From Bacteroidaceae bacterium (GTDB lineage: Bacteria > Bacteroidota > Bacteroidia > Bacteroidales > Bacteroidaceae), in the NCBI GenBank assembly GCA_017557005.1, contig JAFZFZ010000019.1, positions 1-40,984 on the forward strand: a stretch of 40,984 nt of DNA, read 5' to 3'. How positions within the stretch are numbered: position 1 is the first letter of the stretch; each line of letters starts with the position of its first letter. A program made the translations under genes and the position numbers. Of this stretch, positions 6,088 through 13,169 are shown in pieces. The notes under the pieces are model-generated. The model did no database searches. It was given only the letters and a program-made list of their open reading frames with translations, and was not told the DNA's origin.

Positions 6088-8175
6088 CTACTTGACACTA
6101 ACATTCACCTCCATGGTGGCACGGTACTCCTTACCATCGGTGTGGGTGTAGATGATGGCTTGACGCACGGTGTAGGTCTTGCCGCGGGTGAGGCGACCGG
6201 GATACTGGCCTACGTAGCAGCCATACTTGTCGGGGTAGAACTCGGCAAAGATACGGGCATTGCTATCGTAGCCACATACGTTGCCGGTGCTGGTAAACCA
6301 GTGGCCGAAGCAGGTAGATGAGCTGGTAGAGGTGGTGGTGCTGTTTGACACGGCGCCATTGGTAGAAATACCTACAAAGCGTATCTTGTTGGCCGTGCCC
6401 ACCTTGGCGCTGCGCATCTGCGCGGTGCTGAGGCCGAGGGCTTGGCTCACGGCATCCATATCGTACTGTACGCGCACGGAAGTATAATTAGATGAGCTAT
6501 AGGCCAGGTTGGCATTGATAACGACGGTGGTATCACGACGCTCATAGTCGTCGGGGTACTCGCCATAGGTGCGTGAGAGTCCGTAGGGGTCGGTACCTGT
6601 GAAGCGCACGGCATAGGGCCACTGCTCATCGTCGCTGGTATTGTCGTTCCATGAGTGGGTCCACCAGGTGGTGGGGGCTCCCATGACTACAAACCACAGG
6701 TGGCTGCAGCCCTCGGGGATGGTGATGCTCACCTCACCCTCGGCATCGCGACCCATGTCGCCATAGGTGCGGGTACCATCAGTGGAGTAGGCTACGAAGC
6801 CGTAGCGCCAGCCTGCACGCTCGGGGTTGATGGAGCGATAGCCGTTAACCTTGCTCAGTCCCTTGAAAGTGGCCTTTACCACGGTACCTGGTGCGGGCAC
6901 CTTGATGGGGTTGGCGTTGTATCCGTAGTTTTGCGGACAGTAGGCGGGATCGACAATCCACCAGTCGGTCTCACCATTGAGGTGCGAGGCGACGATGGCA
7001 TCGGGTACGGCTTGCAGGCGCTGCTGTTCACTACCGATGAGGCCCTGACCATGGGTCTTCCAAGAGTCGATGTCCATGGCTGCGATGTGGGCATAGCCGG
7101 TAAACTGCTCATCGGCAAAGCTCTGCTCATCGTGGCCAAACAGGCGCATATAGGCTTGGATGGGGTCCTCGGGGTTGATAGACTCGCGCCACACGCGAGC
7201 TACGGTATTGAGGCCGTGGAGCTGGCACCACCAGTCTTGATAGTAGCAGTTGTTGTAGCGGGCATCCTCGTGGATGATGTTGAGGTGATGCATGTCCTGA
7301 TTGTTGCTCCAGTTGGAAGAGAACTGCTCGGCGGGATATACCTTATGGGCCTGCCAGTTGGCACAGTCCTCCCACCACTCGTTACCGCTTGAGTTTTGAC
7401 CCAGCACGTAGTTGAGGCCATGACTTGAGCCCAGATCGGCGCTCACCAAGTACTGGAAGGTGTGACCAATCTCGTGGGCTACAGTGACATTGCTGCTGGC
7501 TGCCCAGGCATTGCAGTGGAAGAGGCCTACCTTGTGCGACTCCTGGGTGCGATTGGTACCGGTACCTGCGGTCCACACGGAGCCATCGGTGCCACTGCCA
7601 TCGGCACGCCAGTCAGACTGGTTGACGATGAACATCTCTATCTTGACACGGTCGGTGATGGACTTGCCTGGCACGAGGAAACCCAACTTATTGACATACA
7701 CATCCCATATATTCTCAGCATTCTTGAGCAGCGTGTTCACATTACACACCGAACTAGAGGCACCACCCGTGAGGTTGCCATTGGGGTTGAGGTTGAGACC
7801 CTTGGCCCAAAAGAGCACAAAGTGCTCGCTCTCAGCACTGCGCTGGAAGCAGAAGGTGGAGTTCTCATTGGTGAAGTTGTTGCCCGAATAGGTGTTGGGA
7901 CGCACAAGATAACGTTCAATCTCATCGAAGCGGTATACACCGTTGGTACGGAAGGTCTTGGGGAACCCCGTCACCTTACCTGTAGACTCGTTGGTCTTGA
8001 ATAGTTTGAAACGGGTCTTCGATACCTCCATAGAATCAACGCCCGTGAGGTCGATAATCTCGTTACGGGTGAAGCGGTCGGTAAACTGAAACCACATGGT
8101 GTCGGGTCTCTCTTGTGCGGCTGACACTGTGCACACTGCGGCAAGGGCCAATAGGGATGCTATTTTTTTTATCAT
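6088..8175 (-). CDS. Secreted DUF6055-type metallopeptidase with a C-terminal DUF4859-like domain
   Basis: The start at 8175 gives 695 residues beginning with a clean signal peptide (MIKKIASLLALAAVCTVSAAQ); upstream in-frame starts at 8217 and 8202 would bury it. From about residue 112 the sequence SAESEHFVLFWAKG opens a DUF6055-like region carrying the zinc motif HEIGH (234-238) and a following aromatic, tryptophan-rich region (NEWWEDCANWQ, YYQDWWCQLHG). The last 130 residues (VRVQYDMDAVSQALG, then GHWF, NVCGYDSNARIFAEFYP and PGRLTRGKTYTVRQAIIYT) resemble DUF4859. It probably acts outside the cell or on its surface on proteins or glycoproteins; the substrate is unknown. No clear T9SS tail is seen. 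The gene lies 91 bases downstream of a small secreted protein with a sorting-like tail and is probably cotranscribed with it. Confidence 0.75.
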   Translation of the reverse strand: MIKKIASLLALAAVCTVSAAQERPDTMWFQFTDRFTRNEIIDLTGVDSMEVSKTRFKLFKTNESTGKVTGFPKTFRTNGVYRFDEIERYLVRPNTYSGNNFTNENSTFCFQRSAESEHFVLFWAKGLNLNPNGNLTGGASSSVCNVNTLLKNAENIWDVYVNKLGFLVPGKSITDRVKIEMFIVNQSDWRADGSGTDGSVWTAGTGTNRTQESHKVGLFHCNAWAASSNVTVAHEIGHTFQYLVSADLGSSHGLNYVLGQNSSGNEWWEDCANWQAHKVYPAEQFSSNWSNNQDMHHLNIIHEDARYNNCYYQDWWCQLHGLNTVARVWRESINPEDPIQAYMRLFGHDEQSFADEQFTGYAHIAAMDIDSWKTHGQGLIGSEQQRLQAVPDAIVASHLNGETDWWIVDPAYCPQNYGYNANPIKVPAPGTVVKATFKGLSKVNGYRSINPERAGWRYGFVAYSTDGTRTYGDMGRDAEGEVSITIPEGCSHLWFVVMGAPTTWWTHSWNDNTSDDEQWPYAVRFTGTDPYGLSRTYGEYPDDYERRDTTVVINANLAYSSSNYTSVRVQYDMDAVSQALGLSTAQMRSAKVGTANKIRFVGISTNGAVSNSTTTSTSSSTCFGHWFTSTGNVCGYDSNARIFAEFYPDKYGCYVGQYPGRLTRGKTYTVRQAIIYTHTDGKEYRATMEVNVSVK

Positions 8176-8266
8176 TGTTTGGGGGTTATTGTCAATAGAC
8201 ATAATTCGTGCTTCCAAGATGGATTACCATCATGTCAGAGGATTTTCTTAGGCGTTGCAAAGAACT

Positions 8267-8722
8267 TTATCGCTTCATTACCTTAAATGAGGATTCGCCC
8301 ACCTGCACCACATAGTTGCCATGGGGAAGCGGGTTGAGGTCTACGAGCAGGGCATCGGCCTGTGAACGTACGTTGGCCTGCACCTCGGCACCGTTGACAG
8401 CATACACCTTCACGGTTTGCACCTGGGCCGACACTACGAGCACGTTGCCCGAGTAGTTTACCTGTGCATGGGTGAGACGCTGCTCGATTCCGTTGGGGTC
8501 GTCAGTATTGGAGATGTATATATTCTTGAGATTCGCAAAGCTATACCCATCGGCATTGACCTCTACCCCTCCATCAACGAAGTAAATCATGGGGTCGACA
8601 TCTCCGCCCAAAAGGTAATATACTAATGTTCCATCCTTCAAGGTGAGCACCAAACTCTTGGCCATGGTGGCCGACGTTGTCATAAGTAAGCAAGTAAAAA
8701 CTGCAAGTAATATTCTCTTCAT
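8267..8722 (-). CDS. Small secreted protein with a T9SS-like C-terminal tail
   Basis: The 151-residue protein has a signal peptide (about 1-21, ending TMAK). A short beta domain follows (SLVLTLKDGTLVYYLLGG, then MIYFVDGGVEVNADGYSF and LKNIYIS), of a type common in Bacteroidales secreted proteins. The C-terminal 60 residues look like a sorting tail: VKVYAVNGAEV, then LLVDLNPLPHGNYVVQVG and FKVMKR. It is therefore little more than a strand-rich module plus a tail. It precedes the DUF6055 peptidase gene on the same strand and probably starts that operon, using the -7 box at 8758-8765. Exact function unknown. Confidence 0.7.
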   Translation of the reverse strand: MKRILLAVFTCLLMTTSATMAKSLVLTLKDGTLVYYLLGGDVDPMIYFVDGGVEVNADGYSFANLKNIYISNTDDPNGIEQRLTHAQVNYSGNVLVVSAQVQTVKVYAVNGAEVQANVRSQADALLVDLNPLPHGNYVVQVGESSFKVMKR

Positions 8723-8757
8723 GGCTTACAAATTTTTGTTATACTTCACGAATATTG

Positions 8758-8765
8758 CAAAGTTA
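8758..8765 (-). promoter_or_regulatory. -7 box upstream of the small secreted protein gene
   Basis: CAAAGTTA on the plus strand reads TAACTTTG on the minus strand, a full match to TAnnTTTG, 36 bases upstream of the ATG at 8722. No good TTTG box lies at the right distance, so the promoter is only partly supported. Confidence 0.5.
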
Positions 8766-8860
8766 AACATATTTTGACAAGAACGCACATATAAACCCCC
8801 AAAAAACAATCGATAACATTTTTTTTATCTTTTTATGGCACGAATATGGAAAAAGATTCA

Positions 8861-8868
8861 TACCTTTG
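8861..8868 (+). promoter_or_regulatory. -7 box of the greA promoter
   Basis: TACCTTTG matches the Bacteroidetes -7 consensus, and a purine at about 8875 could start the transcript. The -33 region is T-rich but has no TTTG at the standard spacing. The leader to the greA ATG would be about 130 bases. Confidence 0.6.
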
Positions 8869-8889
8869 CAGCACATAACAGACCTGAAG

Positions 8890-8924
8890 GGTTCCGGCAC
8901 TGCTTGATGCCGGGATTCTTTTTT
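8890..8924 (+). terminator. Terminator-like hairpin inside the greA leader
   Basis: The stem CCGGCA (8894-8899) pairs with TGCCGG (8908-8913), extended by weaker pairs, around an 8-base loop. TTCTTTTTT follows at 8916-8924. It lies between the greA promoter and the greA start codon, so it would release a short RNA of about 50 bases or act as an attenuator. Confidence 0.75.
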
Positions 8925-9006
8925 GTTTCGCCTGAAGCAAAGGCCGCCCATTATGGAGAGAGAATGTATAACAAACAATAAATCTAATAAATAAAGGAAG
9001 AAAACT

Positions 9007-9474
9007 ATGGCTTATATGTCACAAGAAGGCTACGATCAACTGTTGGCCGAACTCAAAAGATTAGAGAGCGTAGAGCGCCCCGAGATATCACGTCAGATTG
9101 CTGAAGCCCGCGACAAGGGCGACCTCTCTGAAAATGCCGAATACGATGCAGCCAAGGAGGCGCAGGGCATGCTCGAGATGAAGATCAACCAGCTGAAGCT
9201 CACCATCAGCGAGGCACGCATTATCGACACCAGCAAGCTGAAGACCGACACCGTACAGGTGCTTACCAAGGTGGAGCTCAAGAACGTGAAGACTGGCATG
9301 AAGATGTGCTATGCTATCGTACCCGAGAGCGAGGCTAACCTCAAGGCTGGCAAAATCTCGGTGAGCACACCCATCGCACAGGGTTTGCTGGGCAAGAAGC
9401 CCGGTGATATCGCCGATATCAAGACTCCCGGCGGCATGATCAGCCTCGAAATCATCAGCATCAGCATCGCATAA
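9007..9474 (+). CDS. greA: Transcription elongation factor GreA
   Basis: The 155-residue protein is the usual length. GreA enters the RNA polymerase secondary channel and stimulates cleavage of backtracked RNA. The N-terminal coiled coil (about 1-75) carries the conserved tip GDLSENAEYDAAKE (about 38-51), whose acidic residues position the catalytic metal. The C-terminal FKBP-like domain ends with STPIAQGLLGKKPGDIADIKTPGG. The ATG at 9007 gives the family-typical MAYMSQEGYDQL start. The HIT gene follows after 4 bases, so they form an operon. The leader contains a terminator-like hairpin, which suggests regulation by transcript release or antitermination. Confidence 0.97.
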   Translation: MAYMSQEGYDQLLAELKRLESVERPEISRQIAEARDKGDLSENAEYDAAKEAQGMLEMKINQLKLTISEARIIDTSKLKTDTVQVLTKVELKNVKTGMKMCYAIVPESEANLKAGKISVSTPIAQGLLGKKPGDIADIKTPGGMISLEIISISIA

Positions 9475-9478
9475 GACT

Positions 9479-9871
9479 ATGGCAAGCATATTCAGCAGAA
9501 TCGTAGCAGGCGAGATCCCTTGCTACAAGGTGGCCGAAGATGAGAACTACTTCGCCTTCCTCGATATCAACCCCATGGTAAAGGGTCACACCCTGGTGAT
9601 TCCCAAACGTGAGGTAGACTATATCTTCGACCTGGAGGACGATGAGCTTGCAGGCTTGCACCTCTTTGCTAAGAAGGTGGCCAAGGCTCTGAAGACTGCG
9701 TTCCCCTGCCAGCGCATCGGCATGGCAGTGTTGGGCATGGAAGTACCCCACACCCATATCCACCTGATCCCGCTGCAGAAGGAGAGCGACATGCTCTTCA
9801 GCAACCCCAAACTGAGCTTCACACCCGAGGAGTTTGCCGAGATCGCAGCCAACATACAGGCAGCGCTCTAA
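9479..9871 (+). CDS. HIT-family nucleotide hydrolase
   Basis: The 130-residue protein has the HIT fold of HinT-like enzymes, which hydrolyse nucleoside phosphoramidates or adenylylated compounds. It starts with ASIFSRIVAGEIPCYKVAED, and the catalytic motif HTHIHLIP lies near residue 88-95, with the central histidine as nucleophile. The upstream motif FLDINPMVKGHTLVIPKRE also fits the family. It follows greA by 4 bases and is followed by a hairpin terminator at 9900-9926. The exact substrate cannot be told from sequence. Confidence 0.93.
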   Translation: MASIFSRIVAGEIPCYKVAEDENYFAFLDINPMVKGHTLVIPKREVDYIFDLEDDELAGLHLFAKKVAKALKTAFPCQRIGMAVLGMEVPHTHIHLIPLQKESDMLFSNPKLSFTPEEFAEIAANIQAAL

Positions 9872-9899
9872 AGTAGCACCAGCTCTATATCTACAATAA

Positions 9900-9926
9900 G
9901 AGGGATGTCCCATACGGGCATCCCTC
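9900..9926. terminator. Hairpin terminator between the HIT gene and manC
   Basis: GAGGGATG (9900-9907) pairs with CATCCCTC (9919-9926), with an inner CCC/GGG stem and an ATAC loop. The genes on either side converge, so it may serve both. The T run after it is weak. Confidence 0.7.
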
Positions 9927-9951
9927 ATTTGCTTTAGACCAAGGGCGGTGC

Positions 9952-11031
9952 TTACATATAGCCCTCACCATGCTTCAGCAACACACTGTTGCGGAACTTC
10001 TTGAAGTCGTCATCCTCGTCCTTCTTACATATCACCAGCACATCCTCGGTATCGTTTACCAGATAGCCATCGAGGTCCTGCAGAATGACCAGCTTATTGT
10101 CGGCCGACACGAGATTGTTCTTACAGTTATAGAACTCAACACGGCCACTCGTCACCACGTTGCCATCGGCATCTTTGGATGAGTAGCGGTATATGTCGTC
10201 CCAGCGACCCATATCGGCCCAGCCGAAGGTACCAAGCTGCATATATACGTTGGAAGCGCGTTCGATAACGGCATAGTCGACCGAGATATTGGGGAACGAC
10301 TCGTAGCACTCGTACAAAGCCGAACGGCGCTTGTCGCGGTCGGGCTCTTGAGAGAAGATCGTGCTCAGGCGTTGGCTCATATCGGGGAGCATCTTCATCA
10401 TGGTATCGATGATGGTATTGACATTCCAGATGAATAGACCCGTATTCCAGAAGAACTCACCACTATTTACAAACAACTGAGCAAAGTCATACTCGGGCTT
10501 CTCGGTAAAGGTCTTGATCTTGGTAAAGCCGTCCACAGCATCGTCACCTGCCTGGATATATCCATAGCGGGTCTCGGGATGTGTGGGCTTGATGCCTACA
10601 GTGACCAAAACATCGTTGAGAGAAGCATAGTTGAGTGCACGCTGCATGTCGTTGGCAAAGCTCGCCTCATCCAGAATGAGCTGGTCGGCAGGTGCCATCA
10701 CAATGTTTGCATTGGGGTTCAGTGTACGTATGTGGTATGCTGCAAAGGCCATGCTCGGAGCAGTACCTCGGTGGGCGGGCTCGTGCAGAATCTGTTCACA
10801 GGGAAGCTCGGGCAGCTGCTGACGCACCAACTCTGAATAGTCAGAGTGAGTGGATACGATGATATTCTGAACTGGTACTATGCGAGAAAAGCGTTCGTAG
10901 GTCTGCCTCAGTAGTGACTTGCCCATACCGAAAAAGTCGACAAACTGCTTCGGGCATGCTACTCTACTCTGCGGCCAAAAACGGCTACCGATGCCGCCTG
11001 CCATGATTACGCAATAATTATTCTGACTCAT
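9952..11031 (-). CDS. manC: Mannose-1-phosphate guanylyltransferase
   Basis: The 359-residue enzyme makes GDP-mannose from GTP and mannose-1-phosphate for glycan and LPS synthesis. It contains the nucleotidyltransferase signature GGIGSRFWPQSR (about 12-23) with PKQF following, the motif APADQLI (about 116-122), and TFTEKPEYD. It lacks the C-terminal phosphomannose isomerase domain found in longer ManC/AlgA proteins, as is usual in Bacteroidetes. It lies 36 bases downstream of a small gene on the same strand, so it may be cotranscribed with the envelope genes upstream or have its own promoter; none is obvious. It converges on the greA-HIT operon. Confidence 0.93.
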   Translation of the reverse strand: MSQNNYCVIMAGGIGSRFWPQSRVACPKQFVDFFGMGKSLLRQTYERFSRIVPVQNIIVSTHSDYSELVRQQLPELPCEQILHEPAHRGTAPSMAFAAYHIRTLNPNANIVMAPADQLILDEASFANDMQRALNYASLNDVLVTVGIKPTHPETRYGYIQAGDDAVDGFTKIKTFTEKPEYDFAQLFVNSGEFFWNTGLFIWNVNTIIDTMMKMLPDMSQRLSTIFSQEPDRDKRRSALYECYESFPNISVDYAVIERASNVYMQLGTFGWADMGRWDDIYRYSSKDADGNVVTSGRVEFYNCKNNLVSADNKLVILQDLDGYLVNDTEDVLVICKKDEDDDFKKFRNSVLLKHGEGYM

Positions 11032-11067
11032 ATCTTTTATGGTATTATCTTTATAATCTATTATTTA

Positions 11068-11265
11068 TCAACAATTATACGAGCAACTCCGGATCTGCGT
11101 GTCGCTCCACAAATTGCCCCATTCGCCACGATAACCTGGTGCAAAGTCTTCACTCTCATCGCCTTGCTCATCCTTTACATCCAAGGAGGAAGCTGCAAGC
11201 ACACTACATGGTTCAACGACCTCTATAGAGGTAACGGGTTTCACATAGTTATATTTTCCTTTCAT
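11068..11265 (-). CDS. Small leader-like protein of unknown function
   Basis: From the ATG at 11265 it encodes 65 residues: an N-terminal MKGKYNYVKPVTSIEVVEP, then CSVLAASSLD, an acidic middle (DVKDEQGDESEDF) and a C-terminus ending RSCSYNC. A GTG six bases upstream is an alternative start. The layout MKxKYxxPxxxxxE, then LAASS, then an acidic tail, resembles many short unannotated Bacteroidales proteins and looks like a leader followed by a cleaved or exported core, but I do not know a function. Three cysteines sit at about positions 22, 61 and 65. The ATG is two bases after the stop codon of the secreted protein gene upstream, so translation is probably coupled. Confidence 0.6.
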   Translation of the reverse strand: MKGKYNYVKPVTSIEVVEPCSVLAASSLDVKDEQGDESEDFAPGYRGEWGNLWSDTQIRSCSYNC

Positions 11266-11267
11266 GC

Positions 11268-13118
11268 TCACTTTGTTTTATATTTCTCACCAGTCAACAC
11301 CACCTTGCGGCCATTCACGATGTAGACTCCCTGTGATGGAGCCGACACCTTGCGGCCCATGAGGTCGTAGATGATATCGTCTGATGAGGTCGAAATATGA
11401 TTTACACTAACATCGTCGATACGTTTTAACGCAAGTGCCGATACAGACACCTGCGCATCTAACTCGAGATAGGCTTTGCCTGCCTTGGCAGTGAATGCAG
11501 AGGTTGCCGACGGTTCGGTTTCGGTAGTGGTAGTCTTAGGGATATAGAAGCCTACCTTTTTGTCCTTCACGTTCAGTGCATAGTGGGCCTTACCATTATC
11601 AACTTCGGTATCCTTTACAAAGCCAATAAGTGCATTGTTGGCTATGGGAGTGGTATCGACATCTGCGTAGCGCAGTACAAAGTTTTGTCCTTTGCCTACA
11701 GCTTCGGGAGCATATAGCACCACTCCGGTATGAGCAGGTATCACTGCGCCCACAGCATGGAGCATCGCCGTGTTGCCTTCTACCTGACATGTGTAAGCGG
11801 TCACTCCTGCAGGAACCTCTACAGGTATACCGCTATACCATGTGGCATATCCGTAGCTATTAACACTGATGCTTGCAAATGTGGTGTAAAAGGCATAGGA
11901 TTTGGTGACATCGGTGCGTTTGTAGAGTTGGATTGGGGTGTTCGCACTATAACTAAATGCAAACTTTTTCGACATATACCATAAATAAGCACTATTTGCT
12001 TTTAAAGGTTTATCTGAGCATGATATAGTGAACTCACCTTCTGACGACAGCGTTTTAGATGACCAAGATTCTCCGCCTTTAGAACCTATATAATATTTGC
12101 TAGTATCTGACTTTATGCTATAACCATCACCATATTTCTCAATTCGAAATTCATAAAGTTTAGTCTCATCATTGAACGCTATCTTATTCTCTGATATTTC
12201 CACATCTACGGCATTCTCATTAGTAAAGCCTAATGACCCATTAAAAACCTTACCTGCACTCTCACATACAATCAAATAAATGCCACTCCAATCTGCCTGC
12301 TCACCCTCAATCTTAACATAAGCCTTCTCGCCAGTATAAACAGGCTTAGCATACACTGCATAGAAAATCATGTTCTCCTCAACCTTTACCGATGTACCCG
12401 GAGAAAGTATTGCGACATCTGCAATAGGGGCACCTGCTACAATTGGGGCCCTACTCCACCCCATAAACTCAAGACCTTCGACTGAAGAGCCTTGTGTGGG
12501 CAATGGATAGGAGGAACCGACATAAGCTTCTGCAATTGTAGTCTGACCATTATCAATAAGCGTAACTGTCGTCGGTTCTGATGCAATTTCTACATACCTA
12601 TAATATGCAATCTGCGTATTAGCTATAGTACTATTGATATTATTATAACAACGCCAATCTTGATTATTATATACACCTAAATAACGTTGAAACTTAATAT
12701 TTAAAAGGCCTACATAATTGTCCGACTCATAATATGCAAACCTCTCTGCATCCGAATAATTAGGACCAATCCTTACACCAGCATTATCATTTAGAATATA
12801 TAATCGAGAGCCTATCGCCGTTATCGGATAGAAATAATAATATTTCTCGCTAAGCTGTAACTTCCACTTTATCCGCTCTGAAACTGTTGACACAAGTTGT
12901 GAACAGTCTTCATTCAACGAAACACCTTCAACAAGAGGCTTTTCCGTCTTTCCACTATAAGGCAATGCGTTTTTGGTATGAATATCAACAATAACAAAAA
13001 CATCTGAATTTGTAAGTTCTGACAATTCTGTACGCACCCACGCCCCCTCTGCATGGCACCAATTGGCCATTAAGAGGAGGGTGAAGATGGATATGACTCT
13101 ACTTAATATATGTTTCAT
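11268..13118 (-). CDS. AT-rich secreted protein with a Listeria-Bacteroides-type repeat and a sorting-like tail
   Basis: The ATG at 13118 (or 13124, two codons earlier) opens a signal peptide (MKHILSRVISIFTLLLMANWCHA). Residues about 190-260 resemble an InlB B-repeat (YVGSSYPLPTQG, then EFMGWSRAP and FYAVYAKP). A beta-rich region follows, and the end IYDLMGRKVSAPSQGVYIVNGRK resembles the sorting-like tails common in Prevotella-type secreted proteins. The protein is presumably exported and surface-bound; its ligand or substrate is unknown. Roughly 11880-13060, encoding the N-terminal two thirds, is visibly richer in A and T than its neighbours, while the 3' third is not, which suggests a mosaic or transferred gene. 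It sits between a beta-barrel gene and the small leader-like gene. Confidence 0.65.
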   Translation of the reverse strand: MKHILSRVISIFTLLLMANWCHAEGAWVRTELSELTNSDVFVIVDIHTKNALPYSGKTEKPLVEGVSLNEDCSQLVSTVSERIKWKLQLSEKYYYFYPITAIGSRLYILNDNAGVRIGPNYSDAERFAYYESDNYVGLLNIKFQRYLGVYNNQDWRCYNNINSTIANTQIAYYRYVEIASEPTTVTLIDNGQTTIAEAYVGSSYPLPTQGSSVEGLEFMGWSRAPIVAGAPIADVAILSPGTSVKVEENMIFYAVYAKPVYTGEKAYVKIEGEQADWSGIYLIVCESAGKVFNGSLGFTNENAVDVEISENKIAFNDETKLYEFRIEKYGDGYSIKSDTSKYYIGSKGGESWSSKTLSSEGEFTISCSDKPLKANSAYLWYMSKKFAFSYSANTPIQLYKRTDVTKSYAFYTTFASISVNSYGYATWYSGIPVEVPAGVTAYTCQVEGNTAMLHAVGAVIPAHTGVVLYAPEAVGKGQNFVLRYADVDTTPIANNALIGFVKDTEVDNGKAHYALNVKDKKVGFYIPKTTTTETEPSATSAFTAKAGKAYLELDAQVSVSALALKRIDDVSVNHISTSSDDIIYDLMGRKVSAPSQGVYIVNGRKVVLTGEKYKTK

Positions 13119-13169
13119 GCTCATGGTATCTTAAAATGCTCTCCGTGTAGGAGAGAAGGGGTTGACTCC

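Noticed and set aside
6655..7392. Plus-strand frame of 245 codons within the DUF6055 gene
   Set aside because: Glycine- and valine-rich shadow of the opposite strand, with no conserved motifs.
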